Numbered from the stretch's first letter, positions 1-6,149 are shown. The stretch: DNA of 7,640 nt from an uncultured Hyphomicrobiales bacterium (GCA_903891395.1 CAITEM010000046.1:1-7640); one strand, 5' to 3'. Notes: generated from the letters alone by a model not told the origin. Made by a program: numbers and translations.

Positions 1-1
1 C

Positions 2-991
2 GGCCAGATCGGCCGACTGTTGTTTTCGCTCGGCTCGCATTTCTCGCTGACCTCGCTCGGCGCCGCGCTGGTGTTCGCCGCGGCGTTCTTCGTCTGGCAG
101 CGGCTCAAGCGCGGCCGCAAATTGCGCTGGCGCACGATCTGGCGCGCGCTGTTTCCCAGACACATCGTCGCCAGCAGATCGAACCAGGCCGACATCGGCT
201 ATCTGTTTTTCAACGTCTTCGTGTTCGGCGTAGTCTTCGGCTGGGCGGTGCTGTCCTATCAATCCATCACCAATGGCATCATCGCCGGCATGGTCGCGCT
301 GTTCGGCCCGGTGACGCCGTCGGCGCTGCCGAGCTATGTGACGCGCTCGATCATCACCGCGATGCTGTTTCTGTCCTACGAACTGGGCTACTGGTTCAAC
401 CACTGGCTCAGCCACAAGGTGCCGGTGCTGTGGGAATTCCACAAAGTGCACCACAGCGCCGAGGTGCTCACCCCGCTGACCAACTTCCGCGTCCATCCGG
501 TCTACACTTGGATCTTCGCCAACATCCTTGCGGTGTCGGCCGCGATCGCCAACGGCCTCGGCAACTACATGTTCGGCGACACGACCTATCAATTCGCGTT
601 GAGCGACACCAACATCATTCTGGTGCTGTTCATCCATACCTACGTGCACCTGCAACACTCGCACATGTGGATCTCGTTCCAGGGGTGGCTCGGCCGCGTC
701 TTCGTGTCGCCGGCGCACCACCAAGTGCACCACTCCGACAACCCCAAGCATTTCGACAAGAATTTCGGCAGTTGCCTGGCGCTGTGGGACTGGATGTTCG
801 GCACGCTCTATGTGCCGGCCAAGGAACGCGAACCGCTGCAGTTCGGTTTTGCCGGCCGCGCCGACGCGCATACGGTCAAGGGCGAGCTGGTCGATCCGCT
901 GATCCACGCCACCGGCCATTTCCGCAAGCTGATGCCGAAAAATTCAATGGACACGCCGGCGCTGCCGGTTGCCGAGCGCAAGCAGGCCTAG
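2..991 (+). CDS. Sterol desaturase / fatty acid hydroxylase family protein (5' partial)
   Basis: Integral membrane di-iron oxygenase of the fatty acid hydroxylase superfamily, which hydroxylates or desaturates sterols, fatty acids, carotenoids or similar lipids. The reading frame is open to the left edge, so the true start probably lies outside the window; a TTG at 20 is the first start-like codon. Counting from that TTG, the metal-binding histidine boxes are H128-WLS-H132, H141-KV-H144-H145 and H233-H234-QV-H237-H238, with further histidines at 206, 210, 213 and 215. These match the HxxxH, HxxHH and HHxxHH pattern of the family. Hydrophobic segments lie at about residues 10-27, 61-81, 112-127, 162-180 and 196-210, so the boxes would face the cytoplasm. 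The roughly 325-residue length is normal. The substrate cannot be read from the sequence. The stop is TAG at 989-991, and the next gene begins 12 bases later in the same frame. Confidence 0.93.
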   Translation, partial: GQIGRLLFSLGSHFSLTSLGAALVFAAAFFVWQRLKRGRKLRWRTIWRALFPRHIVASRSNQADIGYLFFNVFVFGVVFGWAVLSYQSITNGIIAGMVALFGPVTPSALPSYVTRSIITAMLFLSYELGYWFNHWLSHKVPVLWEFHKVHHSAEVLTPLTNFRVHPVYTWIFANILAVSAAIANGLGNYMFGDTTYQFALSDTNIILVLFIHTYVHLQHSHMWISFQGWLGRVFVSPAHHQVHHSDNPKHFDKNFGSCLALWDWMFGTLYVPAKEREPLQFGFAGRADAHTVKGELVDPLIHATGHFRKLMPKNSMDTPALPVAERKQA

Positions 992-1003
992 TACACGCGC
1001 TTC

Positions 1004-1513
1004 ATGCGCACGAAGACCGTCACCGTTTCCGACAAGATGCAGAAGGGTTACCGCTACACCCTCACCGCTGGCACCGGCCGTGGCTTCGATCCCGAGTTCA
1101 AGCCGCAACTGACGCCGGCCGAGATGCTCAAGCTCGGCGTCTTCGCCGGCAAATACATGACGGACTGCCGCAAGGAATTTCCCGCAAGCTGGTTCACGGC
1201 CGCCAAGCTGGCGCCGAAGCGGCGCGATGTCTCGCTCAATTATTTCGGCGTCGACGCCAGCCAGCCGCTGTCGGTGTGGCGCGCCAAAGGCTGGCTGCAC
1301 GAAGACGATCCGCGCGGCTGGTTCCAGTGGTATTGCCGCTATTATATGGGCCGCCGGATGCCGGACGAGGACCGGCGGCAGATCGGGCGCTGGAAGGCGA
1401 TCCGCCGCCACGTCCGGCAGGTGCAGATGAATTGCGAACCAGGCGACGTGTTCTGCCGCCCGCGTCAGCGCCAGGCGCTGTTGCACTGGGCCTATGACAG
1501 CCGGAAGATCTAG
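1004..1513 (+). CDS. Conserved hypothetical basic, tryptophan/tyrosine-rich protein, 169 aa
   Basis: I cannot name this protein. It has no signal peptide and no membrane segment, so it is probably cytoplasmic. It is rich in Arg/Lys. The most distinctive part is aromatic: residues 105-115 read GWFQWYCRYYM, followed by a basic helix-like stretch (residues 117-140, including RRMPDEDRRQIGRWKAIRR). Cysteines are at 55, 111, 144 and 151; the last two sit in an NCEPGDVFC stretch that could bind metal or form a disulfide. The pattern looks like a strongly conserved family and I have a vague impression of relatives well outside Alphaproteobacteria, but that is memory, not evidence. The ATG at 1004 has no visible Shine-Dalgarno. 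It lies 12 bases after the desaturase stop, so translation is probably coupled. An internal ATG at 1037 is the alternative start. It converges on msrQ with 11 bases between stops. Confidence 0.85.
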   Translation: MRTKTVTVSDKMQKGYRYTLTAGTGRGFDPEFKPQLTPAEMLKLGVFAGKYMTDCRKEFPASWFTAAKLAPKRRDVSLNYFGVDASQPLSVWRAKGWLHEDDPRGWFQWYCRYYMGRRMPDEDRRQIGRWKAIRRHVRQVQMNCEPGDVFCRPRQRQALLHWAYDSRKI

Positions 1514-1524
1514 GCGCTTCTTTT

Positions 1525-2382
1525 TTATTCCGCCGCGACCGGGCGCAGCCTGCCCCAGCGCGCGCGAACGAAGTCGATGGCAACGACGCAGAGCCCGGCG
1601 GCAAGCACCTGCCAGCCGGGACGGATGCCGGCATCGACATCGAACACGGTGTCGAGCACGCGCAGCGGCGACACATGAAAGGCAATGCCGATGCCGATCG
1701 CCTCGCCGGCAAACGTCAGCAGCGCCACCACGACGCTCAGCGCCAGCAGGCTCAGCGTCGACAGCTCGCCACGGCCCTGCCACCAGACCAGCACGCGATA
1801 GCCGATCAGCCAGGTGAACAGACCGGCGACGAAAACAGGCACGGTGACATCGGCCTTGGTCTGCTGGAAATAATGGATCAGCGCCAGCAGCGCGATGACA
1901 TAGATCGCCTGATGCAGGCGGCGCCAGCGCAGGCCGCCGAGCCGTTTGATCATCGCGTCAGTCGACGTCGCGGTGAGCGCCGCAAGTCCAAGCCACGCCA
2001 CAGCGCCGACGATCAAATAGACGCGATGCGTGATCTCGTGCACGACCTTCGACAGATCGTAGCCCTGATCGGCAACGAACAGTGAAAGATGCGCGACGGC
2101 ATACACGAACGTACCGACGCCGAGCATGCGCCGCACATCGATGAGATTGCCGTAGCGCGCGACGCGCCGGAACGGCGTCACCGCCAGAGTCACGCCAAGA
2201 AAAACCAGCGTCCAGAATCCGGCGCGATGGATCAGGTCGTTGAGCGGCCGCGCGCCCTGCACGATGTCGTTGGCGTCCAACAGCGCCTTGGCGAGCGGAA
2301 GCAGCAGCAGCGCCAGCGTCGCCACGCGCAACGGCGACAGCCGTCCGCGCCGGTCGCGCCATACGTGCCACTTGGACTTCAT
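1525..2382 (-). CDS. msrQ: MsrQ-type haem-binding membrane subunit (ferric reductase-like domain)
   Basis: MsrQ (formerly YedZ) is the b-type haem quinol-oxidising membrane partner of MsrP, the periplasmic molybdoenzyme that repairs methionine sulfoxide in envelope proteins. Counted from the ATG at 2382 (285 aa), the core contains histidines H98 (AVAHLSLF), H157 (RLHQAIYV) and H170 (IHYFQQ). Their spacing (59 and 13) fits the three haem-related histidines known in E. coli MsrQ. About six hydrophobic helices fill residues 18-200. Beyond the roughly 211-residue E. coli length there is a C-terminal extension with two more hydrophobic stretches (about 208-236 and 258-272), a layout I associate with rhizobial homologues. 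I prefer 2382 because a GTG at 2436 would lie upstream of a likely -10 box at 2419-2424 and adds unconserved-looking sequence. No msrP gene is adjacent, which is unusual for this pair. Confidence 0.88.
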   Translation of the reverse strand: MKSKWHVWRDRRGRLSPLRVATLALLLLPLAKALLDANDIVQGARPLNDLIHRAGFWTLVFLGVTLAVTPFRRVARYGNLIDVRRMLGVGTFVYAVAHLSLFVADQGYDLSKVVHEITHRVYLIVGAVAWLGLAALTATSTDAMIKRLGGLRWRRLHQAIYVIALLALIHYFQQTKADVTVPVFVAGLFTWLIGYRVLVWWQGRGELSTLSLLALSVVVALLTFAGEAIGIGIAFHVSPLRVLDTVFDVDAGIRPGWQVLAAGLCVVAIDFVRARWGRLRPVAAE

Positions 2383-2418
2383 CGTCGATGCCCGCGGAAA
2401 AAGACCGTCATTCCATGC

Positions 2419-2424
2419 ATTATC
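2419..2424 (-). promoter_or_regulatory. Possible -10 box for msrQ
   Basis: On the minus strand this reads GATAAT, preceded by TGCT as in an extended -10 element, and lies 37 bases before the msrQ ATG. No good -35 is visible at normal spacing. If it is real, the msrQ GTG at 2436 would not be transcribed. Confidence 0.3.
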
Positions 2425-2458
2425 AGCATACCGCACTGCACAATTCTACCTTTCGAAT

Positions 2459-2486
2459 TTGGCAGAGCGTGATAGCATTTTTTATT
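2459..2486 (+). promoter_or_regulatory. Possible sigma-70-type promoter for the small secreted protein
   Basis: TTGGCA at 2459-2464 (one mismatch to TTGACA) is followed by a 16-base spacer and TTTATT at 2481-2486 (4 of 6 to TATAAT), in an AT-rich patch of an otherwise GC-rich region. This would leave a leader of about 135 bases before the gene at 2628. The rest of the 2487-2615 leader is purine-rich and I see no riboswitch-like structure in it. Confidence 0.35.
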
Positions 2487-2615
2487 CGCTCGATTCGTCA
2501 CGACCGATCACAAGGTTGGACCGCAAAGCTGCCGCACCGGGCAACGACCCACGGCAGAACAGGGAGCAAGGAAGGCAGAAGAAGAAACCGTTGAGACGCA
2601 CGCCGGGCCAACATC

Positions 2616-2621
2616 AGGAGG
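2616..2621 (+). promoter_or_regulatory. Strong ribosome binding site
   Basis: A perfect AGGAGG lies 6 bases before the ATG at 2628. It fixes that start and marks the small gene as real. Confidence 0.8.
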
Positions 2622-2627
2622 CCATCG

Positions 2628-3005
2628 ATGTCGCGCACTCTGGTACACTCACTGCTCGTGCTTGTTCTGTCACAGGTCAGCTATCCGGCTTTCGCCCACC
2701 ATGTGTGGATCAGCCGCGGCACGTTCAAAAATCCCGCCGGGGAATGGTGCTGCGGCGCGGAGGATTGCGGCGTGGTGTCGCCCGGCGCGGTGAAGGCAGG
2801 GGTCGGCGGCTATTCGCTGGTCGGGCCGGTCACTTATGGTGTCGGCGTTACCGGCAATGAATCCGACGGACCGACGCGGCAGGAAAATCTCAACGAAGCC
2901 ATTCCGTACAGCCAGTCGCTGCCCTCGCCTGACGGCGCGTACTGGCGCTGCAAACGTCCGGACGGTTCGCCGCGCTGCTTCTTCGCGCCGAAGCCGGGAA
3001 GCTGA
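2628..3005 (+). CDS. Small secreted cysteine-containing protein, 125 aa
   Basis: The protein opens with a typical Sec signal peptide: Arg at position 3, a hydrophobic core at about residues 4-18, and a PAFA|HH cleavage site after residue 23. The mature protein is therefore about 102 residues and periplasmic or exported. It has five cysteines: a CCGAEDC cluster (C41, C42, C47) and a C-terminal pair (C108, C117) in YWRCKRPDGSPRCFF. The exposed location suggests disulfides, with one Cys left free or paired between molecules. The layout HxWI...GEWCCGxxDC...YWRC...CFFAP resembles a family of unnamed rhizobial periplasmic proteins that I recall but cannot verify here; no function is known to me. 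The start is secured by a perfect AGGAGG. The gene has its own upstream region and ends 6 bases from the convergent next gene, with no terminator between. Confidence 0.85.
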   Translation: MSRTLVHSLLVLVLSQVSYPAFAHHVWISRGTFKNPAGEWCCGAEDCGVVSPGAVKAGVGGYSLVGPVTYGVGVTGNESDGPTRQENLNEAIPYSQSLPSPDGAYWRCKRPDGSPRCFFAPKPGS

Positions 3006-3011
3006 ATTGTC

Positions 3012-3296
3012 TCAGTTTGAATCGCCGGGTGCTTTGGTGATGCCGAGCGCCAGCGCCATGATGATGGCTGTGCCGCCGAGCACGGCGGCCGCGCCCTTCA
3101 CGTCGCCTTCCTGGAAAAACGCCAGGCCCGCGATGAAGACCGCGCTGACGGCCAGCGACAGCGTCCACCATGCCAGCCAATCGATGGTGTCGACGGGCTC
3201 ATGCGAATCGCCGCCACGCCGGCCAAAATCGGTGCGGCGCGCGTCATCCTTCGAGATAGCTTTGGCGCGAGGTTTGTCGGGCACGCGGACAGGCAT
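3012..3296 (-). CDS. Small two-helix inner membrane protein, 94 aa
   Basis: I do not recognise a named family. A basic, charged N-terminal part of about 38 residues (rich in Lys/Arg/Asp) is followed by two predicted transmembrane helices, DWLAWW...AGLAFF and VKGAAAVLGG...ALALGI. Both ends therefore probably lie on the same side of the inner membrane. Two in-frame ATGs are possible, 3302 and 3296. The GGAGG at 3304-3308 is only 1 base from the first but 7 bases from the second, so 3296 is the better start. The gene stands alone: 110 bases separate it from the operon upstream on the same strand, and its end is 6 bases from the stop of the convergent secreted protein. Size and codon pattern support a real gene, but no role can be assigned. 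Confidence 0.75.
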   Translation of the reverse strand: MPVRVPDKPRAKAISKDDARRTDFGRRGGDSHEPVDTIDWLAWWTLSLAVSAVFIAGLAFFQEGDVKGAAAVLGGTAIIMALALGITKAPGDSN

Positions 3297-3303
3297 GGTC
3301 ATG

Positions 3304-3308
3304 CCTCC
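3304..3308 (-). promoter_or_regulatory. Ribosome binding site that decides the start of the two-helix protein
   Basis: Minus-strand GGAGG, 7 bases before the ATG at 3296 and 1 base before the ATG at 3302. Normal ribosome spacing selects 3296. Confidence 0.65.
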
Positions 3309-3412
3309 ATGAAATTGATTTGCTTGTTACAGGCAAAATCTGTGCCCGCGTTGTCGTAACGCAAGGGTTCGCGGTGAGTTCCCGCGCCACGCAATGCAGC
3401 TATGTTTAACGA

Positions 3413-3868
3413 TTAGACACGCGGCAGCGGCCGGCCGCCGGCGTGCTTCGACGGCACTTTGACCCAGGCCTCGCCGTCGAGCACAACTTCACCGGCAACG
3501 ATGCAACTGCAGGTCAGCCGCGCGCGAAAACGCTTCGGCACCAATTCGGCGACGGACACCGTTACCGCCACGGTGTCGCCGATCTTGACCGGCGCGCGGA
3601 AATTCAGCGTCTGCGAAATGTACACGGCGCCCGGGCCCGGCAGGCGCGTGCCGAGCACGGCCGAAATCAGACTGGCGGTATAAAGACCGTGCGCGATGCG
3701 CGTGCGAAACGGCGTCTTGGCGGCGAAATGTTCGGACAGATGAATCGGATTGCGGTCGCCCGTCACCTCGGCAAAGCCGACGACGTCGGACGACGCGACT
3801 TTCTTGGTCAGCGTCTCCGTCATGCCGAGCGACAGGTCTTCAAAGAACAAGGTCTGGAGCACCAGCAT
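3413..3868 (-). CDS. MaoC-like / (R)-specific enoyl-CoA hydratase (PhaJ-type), 151 aa
   Basis: Single hot-dog-fold hydratase that adds water to trans-2-enoyl-CoA thioesters, giving (R)-3-hydroxyacyl-CoA for polyhydroxyalkanoate synthesis or fatty acid/CoA-thioester degradation in the cytoplasm. The hydratase motif is clear: TGDRNPIHL holds the catalytic dyad D38 and H43, followed by RIAHGLYTASLIS (59-69), the typical MaoC helix. GAVYISQTLNF (80-90) and KIGDTV follow as in Aeromonas PhaJ, and the length is close to that enzyme. The start at 3868 lies 2 bases after the permease stop (TAA at 3871-3873), and a GGAGG about 10 bases upstream lies inside the permease gene, so the two are co-translated. 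A longer same-frame reading back to 4213 overlaps the permease and has no domain content. The exact acyl-CoA is unknown; a small-molecule dehydratase role is also possible. Confidence 0.92.
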   Translation of the reverse strand: MLVLQTLFFEDLSLGMTETLTKKVASSDVVGFAEVTGDRNPIHLSEHFAAKTPFRTRIAHGLYTASLISAVLGTRLPGPGAVYISQTLNFRAPVKIGDTVAVTVSVAELVPKRFRARLTCSCIVAGEVVLDGEAWVKVPSKHAGGRPLPRV

Positions 3869-3870
3869 GG

Positions 3871-5079
3871 TTATGCGTCCTCCGATATCCGGGCGCGGCA
3901 GGCCGTCCATAGCGCGCCAATCAGCACGACATTGATCAACGCCAGGATCGTCAGCACGCCGATGGTCACATCGGCGCCGCGGGCCTCGATCAGCCAGGCG
4001 CCGGCCGACGGCGCGGCAGCCTGCACGATCAGGCTGGGAAACGCGAGCTTGCCCATCAGCCGCGGAAAGCGCCGCGGGCCGAACAGTGCCAAAGGCAACG
4101 TGCCGCGCCCGATCCAGGAAATGCCGTAGCCGGCGCCATAGATCAGGATGATCAGCACCAGAGCGGGAACACTGAAGAGCAGAAGCAGCAGCCCAATCGC
4201 CATCAGCGTGCACGACGCCACCATGGTCCAGATCGGATGGTAACTCTTGCCGAACAGCCGTTCGACCACGCGGGCGCCGACCTGGGCAGGGCCAAACAGC
4301 GCGCCAAGACTGACGGCCACGGCGTAGTCTACTCCCCTCGCCTGCAGAAAGATCATGAAGTTCACGATCACGATCGAGCCGATGCCCGCGGCGATCGACA
4401 ACAGAACGGCTAGCAGCGCAAAGATCAGCGTTTCATTTTCGATGCGCGCGGGTTCGGCCCGCAGGTCTGGATTGTCCGTCTTGTCAGACACGGCGCGCGG
4501 CACCGCCCGCCTGATCACCGACATCTGCAACGGCAGCGCGATCGCCAGATGCAGTCCCGCATAGATCAGGCACGCGACCCGCCAGCCGGCATGATCGATC
4601 ATGAAGGCGCTCAGCGGCCAGCAAACGGTGCTGGCGAAACCGCCGAACAAAGTGAGGTTGGTGATGGGGCCGCGCGCGTCATGGCCGTAAAGCCGGCCAA
4701 GCGCCGCGAACACGGCATCGTACAGCCCGGTGCCCATGCCGATGCCGATCACAGCCCAGGCCAAAAGATAGAGCGGTAAATTCGGCGCCAGTCCGGCGCC
4801 GGCCAGACCCACGGTAAAGAACAGCGAACTGGCCAGCATCACCGGACGGCCGCCGTGCCGGTCGATGATGCGGCCGACTTGCGGCGAGATCAGGCCGGCA
4901 ACCAGCAGCCCAATCGACGTGCCGCTGACGACCCACGCCAGCGGCCAACCGGTATCCGCGACGATCGCCGTCGCGAATACCGCCGGGAAATAAAACGACG
5001 TTCCCCAGGCCAGGATCTGGGCAAGGCCGAGCGCGGTGATGACGGCGCGGCGATCGAGTTCGCCGTTCTTGTCCGTCAA
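3871..5079 (-). CDS. MFS (major facilitator superfamily) permease, 402 aa
   Basis: Twelve hydrophobic helices in two halves are separated by a charged central loop at about residues 190-218 (RRAVPRAVSDKTDNPDLRAEP), the standard MFS build. The loop between helices 2 and 3 has the MFS motif-A form G69-RIID73-RHGG-R78. The likely role is proton-coupled transport of a small organic molecule, but the direction and substrate cannot be read. No ATG fits the N-terminus. TTG codons at 5085 and 5079 are the options, and AGGCGG at 5089-5094 is 3 bases from the first and 9 from the second, so I chose 5079. The gene begins about 13 bases after the stop of the solute-binding protein gene (7 bases if 5085 is used) and ends 2 bases before the MaoC start, so it is the middle gene of an operon. 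No ABC permease or ATPase is present. Confidence 0.9.
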   Translation of the reverse strand: MTDKNGELDRRAVITALGLAQILAWGTSFYFPAVFATAIVADTGWPLAWVVSGTSIGLLVAGLISPQVGRIIDRHGGRPVMLASSLFFTVGLAGAGLAPNLPLYLLAWAVIGIGMGTGLYDAVFAALGRLYGHDARGPITNLTLFGGFASTVCWPLSAFMIDHAGWRVACLIYAGLHLAIALPLQMSVIRRAVPRAVSDKTDNPDLRAEPARIENETLIFALLAVLLSIAAGIGSIVIVNFMIFLQARGVDYAVAVSLGALFGPAQVGARVVERLFGKSYHPIWTMVASCTLMAIGLLLLLFSVPALVLIILIYGAGYGISWIGRGTLPLALFGPRRFPRLMGKLAFPSLIVQAAAPSAGAWLIEARGADVTIGVLTILALINVVLIGALWTACRARISEDA

Positions 5080-5088
5080 ACGCAAACC

Positions 5089-5094
5089 CCGCCT
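5089..5094 (-). promoter_or_regulatory. Ribosome binding site of the MFS gene
   Basis: Minus-strand AGGCGG at the very end of the upstream gene (its TAG is at 5093-5095). It is 9 bases from TTG 5079 and only 3 from TTG 5085. Confidence 0.5.
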
Positions 5095-5863
5095 AGCTCA
5101 CCTGATCCATACCCCTGGATTTAAGCACGCGGCCGGCATCGGGACCGGACAGGTATTTGAAGAACTCCTGCGCCGCTTCTTTGTCCTTGGCCGTCGCACT
5201 GAGACCGGCGGCATAGACGGTGCTGTTCTGGATTTCCTTTGGCAGCGGGCCGACCAGCGTCACACCCTTCACCGGCACGATTTCGCTGATCTGATGAACG
5301 CCGAGCTCGGCCTCGCCGCTGACGATAAGATCGGCGACGTAACCGCCGTTCTTCAGCTTGGCCTTGGCGCGGACTTGGTCGGCGATGCCCAATTTCTCCA
5401 GCAGCTTGTCGAAATAGATGCCGCTCGAGCCGCCGCTTTTCGGGTCGATATAGGCGACCGTCTTGGCCGCCAGCAGCGCCTTCTTGAAAGCCTCGACTGT
5501 GCTGATGTCCGGCTTCGGTGCGCCCTCCTTCACGACGACGCCGACGCCGACGCTGGCCAGCAGTTGCTTGCTGCCGGGCGCCACTTTGCCGGCCGCGATA
5601 AACTCGTCGACCATGCCGGGCGTAATAGCGACAACGTCGAAGGTCTCGCCGTCCTCGATCCGCTTCTTGAGTTCGCCGACGGTGCCATTGTCGACGACGA
5701 CTTTATGGCCGGTCTGCTTCTCGAAGTCCGGCACCAGCGCCAGCACCACCTGCTTGAAGGCGCCGGCCGACAGCACTTTGATCTCCGACGCGGCGGCCTG
5801 CGACAGGCCGCCGAGGCCGAGAACAGCCGCGACGATGGCGGCACGGTACATATGCGATTTCAT
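5093..5863 (-). CDS. ModA-like periplasmic solute-binding protein, 256 aa
   Basis: Secreted periplasmic binding protein of the type-2 fold, closest in style to molybdate-binding ModA. The signal peptide runs from MKSHMYR through a hydrophobic core (8-22) to a QAAAS cleavage region at about 23-26. The mature N-terminus EIKVLSAGAFKQVV, then KQTGHKVVV, DNGTVGELKKRI and GETFDVVAI, aligns with the opening of ModA. However, the serines that hold molybdate in E. coli ModA (in AASL and SSS motifs) are replaced here by GAF and NGT. Other marks are DPKSGGSSGIYF (140-151), GELGVHQISE-like sequence at 183-194, and a C-terminal EAAQEFFKYLSGPDAG. No modB or modC follows; an MFS permease does. The ATG at 5863 has AGGGAGG 10 bases upstream and gives the clean signal peptide; a GTG at 5899 would put that site inside the gene. 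The ligand is probably not molybdate, perhaps an organic acid. Confidence 0.88.
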   Translation of the reverse strand: MKSHMYRAAIVAAVLGLGGLSQAAASEIKVLSAGAFKQVVLALVPDFEKQTGHKVVVDNGTVGELKKRIEDGETFDVVAITPGMVDEFIAAGKVAPGSKQLLASVGVGVVVKEGAPKPDISTVEAFKKALLAAKTVAYIDPKSGGSSGIYFDKLLEKLGIADQVRAKAKLKNGGYVADLIVSGEAELGVHQISEIVPVKGVTLVGPLPKEIQNSTVYAAGLSATAKDKEAAQEFFKYLSGPDAGRVLKSRGMDQVS

Positions 5864-5873
5864 TGGTCTAAAG

Positions 5874-5880
5874 CCTCCCT
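5874..5880 (-). promoter_or_regulatory. Ribosome binding site of the solute-binding protein gene
   Basis: Minus-strand AGGGAGG, 10 bases before ATG 5863. It rules against the longer GTG start at 5899. Confidence 0.65.
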
Positions 5881-5906
5881 GCAAGCCGGCAATGTACACG
5901 ACGGCA

Positions 5907-5920
5907 GGCCCGTTTGGGCC
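5907..5920. repeat. Short GC-rich inverted repeat in the operon leader
   Basis: GGCCC, loop GTTT, GGGCC forms a 5-bp hairpin about 44 bases upstream of the solute-binding protein start. It could shape the mRNA leader. It is too short to call a regulator site, and it has no T-run. Confidence 0.3.
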
Positions 5921-5947
5921 GGTAGCGGCGCCATTTCGCGATGCGTG

Positions 5948-5963
5948 CGTTTCACGTGAAAAA
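5948..5963. promoter_or_regulatory. parS-like palindrome (possible ParB binding site)
   Basis: The sequence CGTTTCACGTGAAAAA contains the perfect 12-bp palindrome TTTCACGTGAAA at 5950-5961. The chromosomal parS consensus for ParB is TGTTTCACGTGAAACA, so 14 of 16 positions match; the misses are position 1 (T to C) and position 15 (C to A). The central CACGTG is the only one I found in the window. ParB-parS sites organise the origin region and start chromosome segregation and are the same in Caulobacter and rhizobia. The site lies 85 bases upstream of the solute-binding protein ATG, so an operator for a local regulator is the main alternative. Confidence 0.45.
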
Positions 5964-6016
5964 GAGAGCGCCAGAATCGTTCGAATTTTAACTTTCTCTT
6001 TACCAATCAGCCCCTT

Positions 6017-6057
6017 GAGCTATGCGTTTTAGGATTAGCTGCAGCGCAGCATAGTTC
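6017..6057. repeat. Imperfect hairpin in the DUF1127 upstream region
   Basis: GAGCTATGC (6017-6025) pairs with GCATAGTTC (6049-6057): 9 bp including one G-T pair, enclosing a 23-base loop with an inner palindrome GCTGCAGC (6038-6045). It lies between the divergent operon and the DUF1127 gene. No T-run follows. It may be an operator or leader structure, or chance. Apart from this and the parS-like site, I see no clear promoter in 5864-6149. Confidence 0.3.
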
Positions 6058-6149
6058 CTGTTCAAAAGCCGTTTTCGGACTATTTTGCGTGTATTCGAAC
6101 AACCCGCTCAGATTGAACCTCCGAGCAGGATCAGAGAAAGAGAACTGCC

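Noticed and set aside
430..1497. Long plus-strand reading frame across the desaturase and the hypothetical gene
   Set aside because: It runs out of frame over two genes with clear motifs; its composition is Arg/Ala/Pro-rich, as expected from a shifted high-GC gene.
944..1783. Long minus-strand reading frame antisense to the hypothetical gene and overlapping msrQ
   Set aside because: No domain or motif, Arg/Ala-rich shadow translation; the real genes on both sides explain the coding signal.
3370..3386. CGCGG/CCGCG hairpin after the MaoC gene as a terminator
   Set aside because: Only a 5-bp stem with a 7-base loop and no T-run on either strand.
3869..4213. Extended N-terminus for the MaoC-like protein
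   Set aside because: The extra part lies out of frame inside the MFS gene and has no MaoC content; ATG 3868 directly after the permease stop fits the family.
5036..5959. Long plus-strand frame antisense to the solute-binding protein
   Set aside because: It is the complement of a gene with a signal peptide and a recognised fold; a high-GC antisense artefact.
5980..6100. Possible tRNA or small RNA between the operon and DUF1127 (GTTCGAAT-like words)
   Set aside because: No cloverleaf can be formed around them; GTTCGAAT and ATTCGAAC are about 110 bases apart and probably chance.
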